Shown here piece by piece: positions 1-9,313 of a stretch of DNA of 36,643 nt. The stretch's first letter is position 1. Each line of letters starts with the position of its first letter. This stretch comes from Basidiobolus meristosporus CBS 931.73 (Eukaryota > Basidiobolomycota > Basidiobolomycetes > Basidiobolales > Basidiobolaceae). Made by a program: the position numbers and the translations under genes. The stretch covers positions 1 to 36,643 of the forward strand of contig MCFE01000779.1 in the NCBI GenBank assembly GCA_002104905.1. Reading direction: 5' to 3'. The notes under the pieces are model-generated. The model searched no databases and was not told the origin of the DNA. It was given only the letters and a program-made list of their open reading frames with translations.

Positions 1-325
1 TTCTGCGTAGGTATGTCAAATTTGACCTCAATTCCAAGAAAATAGCTCAATTTTCCAAAATCTTTTCATCTCAAACTTGCTGAAGAGATCTGATTTTGTC
101 TGTTTAAGTGCTCTTGATCACTTGTAGCTACAATTAGGTCGTCCACATAAAGAACTAGGATGATCACACCCTTTTTGAGCTGCTTCACATATATACTGTG
201 ATCTGCAGTGCTACGAGAGAACCCAATTTCCTCTAGATATGTGTCAATCTTGTTATACCATGCTCTGGGTGCCTGCTTAAGCCCATACAACAATTTTCTA
301 AGTTTGCACACCTTATGGGGCTTTT
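1..325 (-). pseudogene. C1 RT continuation, frameshifted twice
   Basis: From about 325 the RT continues in a second frame (311-66) with CKLRKLLYGLKQAPRAWY and the catalytic YVDD motif (LVLYVDDLIVA). That frame fails near 80. A third frame then reads DFGKLSYFLGIEV to the window edge, the usual copia 'LG..YFLGIEV' block. The catalytic aspartates are kept, so the damage is by small indels. Sequencing indels cannot be excluded. RNase H should follow outside the window. Confidence 0.82.
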
Positions 326-1828
326 TGTATCGGTAAAACCTTCTGGTTGCTCCATATATATAGTTTCTTCCAAATCCCCATTTAGAAAGGCTGTTTTGAC
401 GTCCATTTGGTGTAGATCTAGACTGTGTACAGCTGCCAGGGCTAGAACTGTCCTAATAGAGTTAAACTTGGCAACTGGAGCAAATATTTCCTTAAAGTCT
501 AGTCCCTGGATCTGGGAATAGCCTTTAGCTACCAATCTAGCCTTGTACTTATCAACAGCACCATTTGAGGTTATCTTGATCTTGTAGACCCATCTACATC
601 CTATTGGCTTTCTCCCATTTGGTAAATCTACCAGTTCCCACGTTTTTGCCTTGATCAGTGATTGGTATTCCTCCTGCATGGCTTGTTGCCACTTAGTAGC
701 ATCTGGACCTTGCATTGCCTGTTCCTGATTCTGAGGTTTGGCACATAAGGCAAGATAAGCTTCTTCATGATCATTGGATGTCTGCCACCAGGATACAGGG
801 GCATTTCTTATTCTGGTAGATCTCCTAACTGGGATAATCTGTTCTGATCTGGAACTGGTAAAAGTATCTTCCATCTCTGGCTGGATTTGGTACGTATCTT
901 CTTCATTTGTGTTGATTGCATCATCAGGCAGCTGGCCAATGATTTCTGTGGCTTTCTGATCTGAATTTTCCTCAAATACAACGTCCCTGCTCTTGATCAG
1001 CTTCTGAATTTCGCCATCATACACTCTATACCCTTTAGTATCTTCACAATACCCAAGAAAGATCCCTTTTCTACTCTTTGGTTCCAACTTTGAGCGTTTT
1101 TTGTCAGGGATGTGATAAAAAACATCACTACCAAAGATCCTGAGGTGCTGGAGATCTGGTTTTTTGCCTGTATATGCTTCAAAGAGTGTAGAATCATGTA
1201 GTGCTGTTGTTGGGCATCTGTTCTTGATGTATACAGCGGTAGCAACAGATTCAGCCCAAAGCTTGTAGTCCATTCCCTTATCATGTAGCATAGATCTTCC
1301 CATCTCTACTATTGTTCTATTTGCACGTTCTACTACTCCATTTTGCTGTGGAGTATGAGGAACTGTGGTCTGTTGAAGTATACCAGTAGACAAGCAGTAT
1401 TTTGCAAACTCCTTTGAGCAGTATTCTCCTCCATTGTCACTTCGTAGTACCTTCAATTTACACCCAGTTTGTGTTTCTGCCATGTCCTTGTAGTGCTTAA
1501 ACGTCTCTAAAGCTTCATCCTTTGTTTTGAGGAAGTACACCCATGTATATCTTATCTTGTCATCAATAAACATCATAAAGTATCTCTTGGCTCCAAAGGA
1601 CAGTGTTCTCATGGGGCCACATATGTCTGAGTGTACAATAGCCAATATTTTGGTGGTATTGATGCCTTCTGAGCTCTTGAAACATTGCCTAGCTTGTTTG
1701 CCATATGAACATCCCTTACAAACATTCAATTTGATTGGAATTGAGTATTTTAGGCCCAAAACAAGCTGATTTTTCACCAATTGGCTCATTTTCTGTTTCC
1801 CTATGTGTCCTAGCCTCCTATGCCACAT
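233..1828 (-). CDS. C1 Pol: GAG-pre-integrase, integrase and N-terminal RT
   Basis: A 531-aa open frame. Residues 3-40 are the HHCC zinc-binding GAG-pre-integrase motif (HRRLGH...CKGC). The integrase core carries the triad D68 (HSDICGP), D131 (RSDNGGEY) and E167 (NGVVERANR), 35 residues apart. A linker follows. The RT begins near residue 405 with WELVDLP...GCRWVYK and reaches MDVKTAFLNGDLEE. Beyond about residue 500 the frame is wrong: the correct continuation lies in another frame at 311-66. The first residues after the -1 frame change from gag are WHRRLGH, so the annotated Met is only where the open frame begins and need not be a real initiation site. Confidence 0.9.
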   Translation of the reverse strand: MWHRRLGHIGKQKMSQLVKNQLVLGLKYSIPIKLNVCKGCSYGKQARQCFKSSEGINTTKILAIVHSDICGPMRTLSFGAKRYFMMFIDDKIRYTWVYFLKTKDEALETFKHYKDMAETQTGCKLKVLRSDNGGEYCSKEFAKYCLSTGILQQTTVPHTPQQNGVVERANRTIVEMGRSMLHDKGMDYKLWAESVATAVYIKNRCPTTALHDSTLFEAYTGKKPDLQHLRIFGSDVFYHIPDKKRSKLEPKSRKGIFLGYCEDTKGYRVYDGEIQKLIKSRDVVFEENSDQKATEIIGQLPDDAINTNEEDTYQIQPEMEDTFTSSRSEQIIPVRRSTRIRNAPVSWWQTSNDHEEAYLALCAKPQNQEQAMQGPDATKWQQAMQEEYQSLIKAKTWELVDLPNGRKPIGCRWVYKIKITSNGAVDKYKARLVAKGYSQIQGLDFKEIFAPVAKFNSIRTVLALAAVHSLDLHQMDVKTAFLNGDLEETIYMEQPEGFTDTKSPIRCANLENCCMGLSRHPEHGITRLTHI

Positions 1829-3072
1829 CTCCCAGTTGTTTCATCAGTTTCAGCAATGTTGACATACTCAGGTACAATGATCTTGCATTGTAACTTGTAA
1901 ATATTGTGATCTCTGAATCCCAAAGCTAAATTTTGTCCATTTTCACTCAATATTGAGCAGCTCAGCTTAGTAAAAACAAATTTCAGTCCCTGAGTAGTTG
2001 CTTCACTGACTGAGAGTAGGTTCTTAGCTATTCCAGGTACATAGAATATGTCAGTCAGTTTTGCTGTTGTTGCCCCTGAGTTATCACTCATATTTAGTTG
2101 TATAGACCCACTGGCAGTAGCTTCCAATGCAGAGTTATCTCCCAGATAAACCTTTCTTACGGGAATAGTCTTTAAGTTGCTGAACCAATCCTTTATACCA
2201 CAAATATGCTGTAATGCTCCAGAGTCAATATACCATTCATTACTTTGGTTACTTGCACTCTCTTGTACAGTGACAAATAGCTTTTCATCAGTAGTTATAT
2301 GGTTTGCCTGCTCTAGTTTCTGTTTATCGTCTGCTTGTTTCTTCTTGCATTCTCTTGCCCAGTGTCCTGGCTTCTTACAGTAGTTACAGCAGCCAGGTTT
2401 TCTTCGGTTTTGTTGCTTTCCCTTCTTTTCTGTATGCCTTTCTGAACTGAATAAAGCATTATCTTCAATTTTCTCTGCTTGATCATTACGTCTGAGTTCT
2501 TCATGGAGAAGTCTTCCTTTGACATAGTCTAAAGTCAAGTTGTCTTCTCTGCTTTCAAAAGAAAGTATGAGTGGCTCATACTCGTCTGGTAGGCTGCAAA
2601 GCAGACAGAGTATCTTTTCTTCATCATCTGCACCAGCATTAATACTGTAAAGTTCTTCTGCAAGTGTCTCCATTGTGGTAATGAGTTGTAGCATGTCATC
2701 ATCTGGCTTTTTTCTCATGTTGAAGAACTTTCGTTTCAAATAAAGCTTGCTTGATACTGACTTTGCTCTAAAGATCTTCTCTAAGGATTCCCATGCTGCT
2801 TTGGCAGTATTTGAGGCATGGATTTGTCCAATGAAGGAGTCTTGCACATTGATGCATATTGCATTGAAGGCCTTTCTCTCCTTCTCTTGAAACTTCTCCA
2901 CATCTTCTGCTGTTCCTTTGGGCTCAACTTCCTTTCCTGTTACTATGTTCCAAAGCTTTCTTTCCTCAAGGTGGATCTGTATTTTGATTCTCCAAAGTCT
3001 GTAGTTCTTCCCATCAAACCTCTCCGTTACAGGGAAGATGTTGGTATTGCTTTGTTTGCTGGTAGAAGTCAT
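1810..3072 (-). CDS. C1 Gag-protease polyprotein
   Basis: A 420-aa open frame. Residues about 10-200 form the copia-type Gag domain (UBN2/DUF4219-like, with FDGKNYRLW near the start and LDYVKGRLLHEEL near residue 181). A CCHC zinc knuckle follows with C229, C232, H237 and C242. The aspartic protease has its DSG active site at 283-285 in the context WYIDSG. The product would form the particle and mature it. The first ATG lies 37 nt past the LTR edge and is the natural start. The frame ends in ...GRCGIGG just as the pol frame opens in the -1 phase. In intact copia elements these are usually one ORF, so a one-base change near 1820 is the simplest reading. Confidence 0.9.
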   Translation of the reverse strand: MTSTSKQSNTNIFPVTERFDGKNYRLWRIKIQIHLEERKLWNIVTGKEVEPKGTAEDVEKFQEKERKAFNAICINVQDSFIGQIHASNTAKAAWESLEKIFRAKSVSSKLYLKRKFFNMRKKPDDDMLQLITTMETLAEELYSINAGADDEEKILCLLCSLPDEYEPLILSFESREDNLTLDYVKGRLLHEELRRNDQAEKIEDNALFSSERHTEKKGKQQNRRKPGCCNYCKKPGHWARECKKKQADDKQKLEQANHITTDEKLFVTVQESASNQSNEWYIDSGALQHICGIKDWFSNLKTIPVRKVYLGDNSALEATASGSIQLNMSDNSGATTAKLTDIFYVPGIAKNLLSVSEATTQGLKFVFTKLSCSILSENGQNLALGFRDHNIYKLQCKIIVPEYVNIAETDETTGRCGIGG

Positions 3073-3096
3073 CTTTAGAATAGATTAAGGCAATTG

Positions 3097-3108
3097 GGGC
3101 TCATAACC
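3097..3108 (-). other. C1 primer-binding site matching the initiator tRNA-Met anticodon arm
   Basis: Directly after the LTR the minus strand reads GGTTATGAGCCC. Its complement GGGCTCATAACC equals the anticodon stem-loop of fungal initiator tRNA-Met up to about nucleotide 39. That is the priming mode known for Drosophila copia and yeast Ty5, where a 5' half-tRNA is used instead of the tRNA 3' end. The AUG inside this PBS opens only a 9-codon reading frame in C1, out of frame with gag. Confidence 0.8.
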
Positions 3109-3477
3109 TGTTGAAGTTTAAGAAGTGATTTGGATATAAGGAACCTATCAAGAAATAGTGATAATAGTTGAACTGTTGTTTATTCATAAAGTAGCTCAGT
3201 ATTTATACCTTTGTAGAAGTAATACAGCTGCAACACTAAGTAGGGAGGGTTTCTCAATATTCAGGAGCATTCTGTAACAGTTTCAGGGTTAGTACATAAT
3301 GTTTGGTAATAGTGCTAATTTGATGCTGACTATAGGGGAATAATTATAAGATCATATATCTGGAGAAAGTGGCAAAGTTAAGGCAGTGAATGAGTCCTAC
3401 AGTGACTAAGACTAGCCTAGAATTGTTAAGTAAGTTTTTAGCTGCTGAATGATACTAAATAGTCCAATATTTCAACA
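3109..3477 (-). repeat. 5' LTR of copia C1
   Basis: A 369-bp LTR. On the minus strand it starts TGTTGAA and ends TTCAACA, a perfect 7-bp inverted terminal pair with the canonical TG...CA ends. A second copy of the same length lies at 3720-4088, and a diverged partial copy at 28428-28638. The inner edge abuts the PBS with no gap. The outer edge abuts T1 coding sequence. Confidence 0.93.
3201..3207 (-). promoter_or_regulatory. TATA box in the C1 LTR
   Basis: The minus strand reads TATAAAT here, about 270 nt into the LTR. A transcript would therefore start some 60-70 nt before the LTR end. The solo C1 LTR (around 3812-3818) and the C2 LTRs (TATAAATA) keep the same core at a comparable place. 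The promoter role is inferred from position and conservation. Confidence 0.55.
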
Positions 3478-4515
3478 TCTTCAATGTTGTTTGCTTTTTA
3501 GGCTTTGGTCTACACACCACATTATCTCCCTGCCATGCTGTGATAGGTTGTTTGGTGGGCTTTATCTTTGGGCACTGTTGTTGTGCTTTAACAACTGTAC
3601 AGTGTTCATCTGCTGTTACATTGGGAAATGAATTAATTCTTGTCTGTGACATTGAGCTAAATGAGGTCCTTCTATGTGGCAAAGATACTCTTTTCTCTAT
3701 TGTCTGCTCATCCTGTTTCTGTTGCAATTTAAGAAGTGATTTGGATCTAAGGAATTTATCAATAAATAGTGATATTAGTTACACTGTTATTTATTAGTAG
3801 AGAAGCTCAGTATTTATACCTTTGTAGATGTAATGCAGCTGTAACACTAAGTAAGGAGGGTTTCTCAATATTCAGTAGCATTCTGTAACAGTTTCAGGGT
3901 TAGCACATAATAGTTACTGTTGGTGCTAATTTGATCCTGACTATGAGGGAATAATCATAAGATCAAAGGTCTGAAGAAGGTGGCAAACTTAAAGCTTTAA
4001 GTTAGTCCCACAGTGACCAAGACTAGTCCAGAATTGTTAAGTAAATATTTAGCTGCAGAATGATACCAAAAAGTCCAATATTTCAACTGTTTCTGAACTA
4101 TTTCCTGATCTCCCTGGGCCATTGCATATATCCTATCAGCCACTGCACCTAATTGCTTCATTAATGCCTTGGTATGAGCTGACAACATACTTGCTAATGT
4201 GGATGGTGGTAATGTTACAACAGCCACTTGCTGGTTGTCAGTTGAAGGTACTGCATTTGCTACACTCTCATCTGCCTGATCATAACAGTCAGCTTGCCAC
4301 TATGCAGAGCTTCTCAGTTCACCACTTTACTGAGAGCCAGAGGAGACCGTATTATTACCTTTGGTGGGCATACTGTCAACACAACCTTTATTGGATGCAG
4401 CCCTGCTTATTGAACTGAATGTCAAAGCAAGCTGTTGTCCAACTGTTCTTCTGCCGCCATCAGTGGTGGGGTTTGGTTGGGGACTAGACAACTTTGCTTT
4501 CTTTTTTGGCAGCAT
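3478..4515 (-). pseudogene. T1 accessory protein (gene A), copy 1, broken
   Basis: I do not recognise this family. Reading starts at ATG 4515 with MLPKKKAKLSSPQPNP, a basic N-terminus. It continues in one frame through two in-frame stops (near 4327 and 4300) to VVTLPPSTLASMLSAHTKAL, a helical, coiled-coil-like stretch. The solo LTR at 3720-4088 then interrupts it, and it resumes at 3719 with DEQTIEKR...INSFPNVTADEHC...KPTKQPITAWQGDNVV. The C1 element cuts it at 3478. The same protein is encoded by copy 2 at 21603-23035. Being divergent to the transposase suggests a TnpA-like DNA-binding or regulatory partner; that role is inference. Confidence 0.65.
3720..4088 (-). repeat. Solo LTR of copia C1 with perfect 5-bp target duplication
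   Basis: A 369-bp sequence, clearly related along its length to the LTR at 3109-3477 and in the same orientation. It is flanked by GTTTC at 3715-3719 and GTTTC at 4089-4093. Its terminal base has drifted (CAACT instead of CAACA). No internal retroelement sequence is present, so it is a solo LTR left by LTR-LTR recombination. It interrupts the T1 accessory gene between ...QEIVQK and DEQ..., matching uninterrupted sequence in copy 2. Confidence 0.93.
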
Positions 4516-4736
4516 AAATATGGAAGTAAGTCAAACCATAGGAGAAATAGAGTACATATACATGAGTATGTGGTGCCACAGCATTATTTATAATGCCTAC
4601 TATGGCAGGTCATCATTGAATCCTACATTCATGTAAGTGCAATGCCTCAAGTACCAGACTGTCTTGAAACTATATCAATATTGACCAAAAAGTGATAAAA
4701 TAGCGTTAAATTGTTGAAGGCTGAGCTGTTTGCTCC
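4516..4736. promoter_or_regulatory. Divergent intergenic region of T1 copy 1
   Basis: About 220 bp between the two divergent start codons. It is alignable along its whole length with 21381-21602 in copy 2, for instance GGCAGGTCATCATTGAATC and TATTGACCAAAAAGTGATA in both. Conservation of a non-coding spacer between two otherwise decayed copies fits a shared bidirectional promoter, but no specific box is proven. Confidence 0.45.
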
Positions 4737-6440
4737 ATGAACAAGACTACTTTGACTGAACACTGTAAAAGAAGAGAAAAAAGGCCATGTGGCTATTGTA
4801 GCAAGCCTCTCAACCATGAAGCATGCAAACTGCATAGAAAGTATTACCAGAATCATGCCCAGTGTTTTGCCACAAAAGTCATATTTGACTATTCATCAGT
4901 CACAACTGCACCAAAATTATCTTGCCAGTTGGTTGACACTTCTAGATTGCACCTGGCTGTCTTTGTAACATTTCTCAAACTGAGTCAGATGAGTTTGTGA
5001 CACCTTCAGGCTAACCTAAGCTTTCTGAATATGGCACACAGAGTGATAGCTCCGACAAAGAAGGCTTGCTGACGGATGTGAGCCTATCTCCCCTGGCACC
5101 AGTACCACACATGAGCCTAGTCAAATTCCAATATGCAATGAGACAACATCTGTTGAAACAAATGCTAGGGATACTCTATGAAGCCCAGTGACCCCAGTAA
5201 TACATCTGCTGGTGAATGAAGTAATGTAGTGGCTAGAGAAGTGGTGTGTTTCCACTGATATCAGTAATTGGGGAATTAGGAATTACTACTTTATATATAG
5301 AGCGCTTCATGCTAAATGAGCCCTGGGATATATTGTAGAAATTTGGAAGAATTGGCAAGAAATTACAAAGTGTTCACTACCCTAGGTATTTCTCAATGGC
5401 TCCAATAAGTATTCATGCATATATGCAACAGAACATATGCAAGGACTGGATGAAGTGGATATGTACTTATTCAAGTGGTGCTCTGAAGCCATCCCTACCA
5501 AGTGTACAATGGGAGCATTGGGAGTCATATGTAGGCATTGTAGGAATATTTATCCAGAAGCAGATCACCAATGCCATCTTGACACATCTACAGCTGTTGT
5601 GCAAGGAGTTAGTAATCAGATTTGAGCAGCTATACTACAAACATAAAGCTGAACATGTAAATCTGTGCAGCTACTGTATCCATTCTCTACTCTGTCTTGC
5701 TTGTTGTGTGGAGAACATTTGGCCTTTTCTTCATCTCTTGGGAGCTTCCTATGGAGCAGATATGTGGAGAGATAGGAAGACAGGTCAAGTTGCAGGTACT
5801 ACCATTTCCCAATCTCATCACAAATATTATCTTCAAGTCTGTGATGGATGTGATAAGTTGGTACATGGAGAACTGCCAGAGAGAGTTGCAAAATACTGAG
5901 GACAGATGTGCACATGGAGACACTTATGCCTATGGAACTGAGAAGCTAAGCAGCCCCAATGCGTTAGTATGCAGTTGAGTAATGCAAAGCTGGGTTGGGT
6001 GCAACAAGCAACTACTTTTTATTACGAACGCTCTACCGTAGTATGCCTGGTTTCTCTTGGACACAAGCCACCTTTTACACCATATGATATGTAACTCACA
6101 CAAATAAGAGCCAGAGCACATCCCTAAGCAGGACTAGAATCCAACAGGGAGAAGAAAAATACTGGCCAAACACAGAAAGGTTCTGTGCAGATATTCAGGG
6201 GGTATCCATGGCAGAAGCGGCAGCAACCAGGTATGTGCTTGCAAGATGTATATTTTACCAGCATATTTTACCAGCAATACAAGGTATATGGTGGCTTAAC
6301 TAGCATCATACTAAAAGGCTGTAAAGTTGAGGTACTAGAAGTATGTCAGTAGGAGCAGGTTTGCACATTAGTAGAAGTTAGTACGGAGGAGGTGATATAT
6401 GTGGAATACTCAAGGTAGCAGTGGGTAATCAAATAATGAT
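4737..6440 (+). pseudogene. T1 transposase (Tnp2-like, gene B), copy 1, internally deleted
   Basis: ATG 4737 opens MNKTTLTEHCKRREK, followed by a Cys/His-rich motif (CGYC...NHEACKLH...HAQC) like that at the N-terminus of fungal Tnp2 proteins. After about 5270 the sequence jumps to what corresponds to 19820 in copy 2, losing the conserved core (the SGPKSPSNLDSYLYPL region). The distal part is kept in pieces: KDWMKWICTYSSGALKP, then WEHWESYVGIVGIFIQKQIT (5396-5899), the CVENIWPFLHL...MEQICGEIGRQVK block, and a C-terminal portion to about 6440. At least two frame changes lie in 5600-5900. The copy cannot make an active transposase. Confidence 0.7.
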
Positions 6441-6904
6441 AAGTGATTCTACAATGAAATATATAAATTACACAAGTGATGGTAGAAAAAGGAGACACCA
6501 ATTGGTAAATTGGTACAGTTGAATTCTTCAGTACTAGCTATAGGTCTCCATACTACCCTCATAATGTTATTAGAGAGCGGAAATGAGGCCATCAAATCAC
6601 CATCAAGTTTTTGGCCATATAGGCAATTGGATGTACTGGCAAGTAGATCCATTTAAAATAGCAATAATGTGCTCTAAGACCACAGCAATGCCATGTAACT
6701 ATTACCAGAGCATGTATGAAACCCCATCAAGTTTTGTACAGTTATTTGGCAGTTAAATTAGCCAAACACTGTTGTGATCCTGTCAAAAGATTTTCAAGAG
6801 GGTTGCTAATTCCAAGCTGCTGATATTATGATGGTCTTCAAATAGGATCCTGATGGCCAATCTAGATTGGATCTACCCACAGGACCAAACTATTGCTCAT
6901 AAGG
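6441..6904. other. Sub-terminal non-coding end of T1 copy 1
   Basis: This runs from the end of the transposase similarity to the inferred element terminus. It is alignable (inverted) with 18050-18530 in copy 2, for instance GGATCCTGATGGC and GATTGGATCTACC. No convincing gene is seen. The short open stretch at 6449-6652 (minus) is only partly mirrored in copy 2. Confidence 0.5.
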
Positions 6905-8894
6905 TATTGGATCATTGACTGATGTGGTAACAGACAAACTTTCTTACACTAGACATAAACTGAGTGACATCTAGTATCTTGGTCCTCTGAAGCCTATGTT
7001 ATCACCAGAGACAGCAAGTTTTGCAGGCATTAGCTGATAATGCACAGTCACCTTGCATCTCTGAAATTTGACCACAGTGATTGCAGCCCCTGAGACAAGC
7101 CTTGTAGTCCTGGACTGTCCAGGTGGTGTTTGGAGAGCAAATGTGTCACTTGATGTCTCCTCTGTGGTGTCAGGTCATATCCTGAGGGGCGGTCATATAA
7201 AGAGTAAAAAGGGGCATGGATCAACCAGATAGTTTTTATGGATCCTGAAGACACTGAGAAGATCAGTTAGACTTGCAAACCAAGTGCAAGGCTGAAAATG
7301 ATTAGCAGCAAAAAAAGAATAAACAAAGCCCTTATTAAGGTAAAATCTCACTGTGGTGCATCAACATTTAAACAGAGCCTATTTTACTCCAATAGAAAAT
7401 CTAGTACCCTAACTGATTTTCCCTTACCCAAGCATAACTAATCTCAGTTGTGGTTTATTTTATCACTTCTCAGAAATTATCTTCAGCTGTCACACCTGAT
7501 CATTCTTCATGTGATAATTACATGCTCAACTGATCTGCTAAGCCTTTCAGAGTGACTAGTCATCTGATATCTATCCAACTACTTAGCAGTTGCCAAGACA
7601 TCAGCTGATTAATGATGTAATATCTCATTTACCTTATGCACCTATGAACATGCCAACAGACTTCAATTAGTCCAATCTCTTGGCACTTACTTACTCAACT
7701 TAATCAGAAAAATATAAACAAAGATTACTGAGCCTTTTGGTGTGGTGCATGTCTCAACAAAATTAAGATTGTACCTCAGCAAAATTAAGAGTTCAACAAA
7801 TCTGTTCCAGTTTCCACCCAAGCCTAGCATATCTAGCATTCCTAAGAACACCAAGCCTAGCCTGTATAACAAACTAACTTGGTTGCCTTTATGGCCCCAC
7901 CCAACTATATACAAAACCAATATTAGACCAGAACATTTCTGCTAATATTTCTGTCACCTTTGACAATTCTTAGATTCTGCACTTAGTTGTCACTTAGGTT
8001 CAGTTAACTCACTCAAGAGTCTAATTACACTTTTCTCTTGGATACAACACTCACTTCTGGAAAGGCATTAGATTCTACTCTACAAGTATATTCTGATAAG
8101 ACAAAAGCAACTGAATCAATTCAAATCAGTAGAAGCACTGTAAAAATAGACACCAAATAACTAATGGTACTTTCTGATACCAGAATGGGAAAATCAAGAA
8201 ACAAATCAATTTTGAATCTACCATAAATGAAGTAATCTATCCAAAGAAAGTTATTGCTACTTAAGGAAGACAAAGATGACCATGTCAGATCATGTTTGTG
8301 GATCTGATTCACCAAGCAGATGTGGTTCAAGTGGGAGCAGGCCATCCCAGCTTAGAGTTGAGCAAAAACCTTTTTTTTGCCCTGTTGTGTGCCCTGTAAT
8401 GCCAGGAAATTGGGATAATCTAGATCAGGCATATATGAAAAAGCCTTAACTTGGCCCAATATAGATCATTTTCTTTACCTCATATAGTGTCTATGTGATC
8501 AAAGTAACTGTCCCTGAGCCTAATACTGACATACAGTGAGGTTGTCCAAAGGAATTAGACTTTTGCCCAGAGATAAGGAAACTGCATATCTGCCATATAT
8601 GACAAAACCTTAACTTGACCCAAAGTGTGTCAATTTTGCCCAAATATGAAGCATTGGATAGCCCAGAGACTATATCTCATTATTACAATCTGAAAGTTAG
8701 ATATAGATCATTATTTAATCAGGTACAGCTGATCAAAGCTAATGATTAGTATTTTGTTCAAATCATTCTGATTTGTGGGCATACTATTAAGTCGATTTGC
8801 ACTTTGAATGACAAGTTTGCTATTCAGTTAAGCTGAGCACAAATGCATATATGGTTCAATATCTATTGATCCAGTATGAAACACAGTAAAATTG
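6905..8894. other. Unassigned AT-rich stretch, no recognisable gene
   Basis: About 2 kb between T1 copy 1 and a G1 solo LTR. Open stretches are short (at most 77 codons) and lack family motifs. The one at 7048-7254 (minus) is the most protein-like, but I cannot place it. It may be remains of whatever T1 entered, or a very old retroelement. The only internal structure seen is a pair of imperfect direct repeats at 8428-8459 and 8592-8622. Confidence 0.5.
8428..8622 (+). repeat. Pair of imperfect ~31-bp direct repeats
   Basis: GCATATATGAAAAAGCCTTA at 8429 and GCCATATATGACAAAACCTT at 8592, each continuing into AACTTGRCCCAA, about 165 bp apart. They could be remnants of an older tandem unit or a sub-terminal repeat. 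No element edges are seen around them. Confidence 0.4.
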
Positions 8895-9262
8895 TGTTAC
8901 AAGTCTTGGTATAAGAGTTGTAGAGGAATAGGGAGTTTAGCTAGTATTGTATTCACTAAAATTTGAACTGCTCTTTATTGAGGTTCCAGCAGCTCCTAAT
9001 ATACATTTTGCCAGATCAATTGCTGACTAATCATATTTCCTAATGTAGGTTGTGGCTGATGACTCATTTGATTGCATCATCATCACCCAATAAGATCCTA
9101 CTTAAAATATCCATATCTGTCTGATAAGGATCTATTGATTCATTTACTGACTAATGCAACTGATTTGATAGATAATACTGATATACTGATAACCTAAACA
9201 TATACTAATTGACTTGATTAAAAGCTGATCCAACTTAAACATTCAAGCGGCAGATCACAACA
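8895..9262 (-). repeat. Solo LTR of gypsy G1 with 4-5 bp target duplication
   Basis: A 368-bp LTR that on the minus strand begins TGTTGTGATCTGC and ends GACTTGTAACA. It matches the G1 LTRs at 15504-16207 and 27538-28397. ATTG stands directly on both sides (8891-8894 and 9263-9266); allowing the shared terminal A, the match is AATTG. No internal sequence is attached, so this is a solo LTR. Confidence 0.88.
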
Positions 9263-9297
9263 ATTGCATATTCTTATTATACATTGCACACTCTCAA

Positions 9298-9313
9298 TAG
9301 ACTTGTTCCATTG
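9298..9313 (+). repeat. H1 left terminal inverted repeat
   Basis: TAGACTTGTTCCATTG. It pairs with the right end at 12621-12636 in 15 of 16 positions. The same end is found on the MITEs at 26256 and 28344 and on the fragment at 18872, so it defines one family of ends in this window. Confidence 0.8.

Larger units (their letters stand above)
1..3477 (-). mobile_element. Ty1/copia retrotransposon C1, 5' two thirds, runs off the left edge
   Basis: Read on the minus strand, the order is LTR (3477-3109), primer-binding site (3108-3097), gag-protease (3072-1810), then GAG-pre-integrase, integrase and the start of reverse transcriptase (1828-1). Integrase before RT is the diagnostic copia order. RNase H and the 3' LTR lie outside the window. 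Three frame changes (near 1820, 315 and 80) make it non-functional as read. It sits in the accessory gene of T1 copy 1: that reading frame stops at the outer LTR edge at 3477/3478. The 5-bp target copy would be TCTTC (3478-3482), but the partner copy lies off-window. Confidence 0.93.
3478..6904. mobile_element. T1 copy 1: Tnp2-type DNA transposon with two divergent genes, interrupted and deleted
   Basis: This stretch is a diverged, inverted copy of 18050-22300. It holds the accessory gene on the minus strand (4515 down to 3478), a shared 220-bp spacer, and the transposase on the plus strand (4737-6440). The right end is placed at 6904 because similarity to copy 2 ends there (CTCATAAGG here, CCGTATGA in copy 2). 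The left end is lost to the C1 insertion. Compared with copy 2 it lacks about 1 kb of the transposase core. No 5'-CACTA terminus was seen, so the superfamily call rests on the transposase. Confidence 0.72.

Noticed and set aside
1805-1835. Programmed frameshift site in C1
   Set aside because: No convincing slippery heptamer; two further frameshifts occur in the same element, so a mutation is simpler. Kept only as a low-interest finding.
3096-3108. Plus strand GGGGCTCATAACC looks like the anticodon arm of an initiator tRNA-Met gene
   Set aside because: No acceptor, D or T arm surrounds it; it abuts an LTR edge and recurs at two other LTR edges, so it is a primer-binding site.
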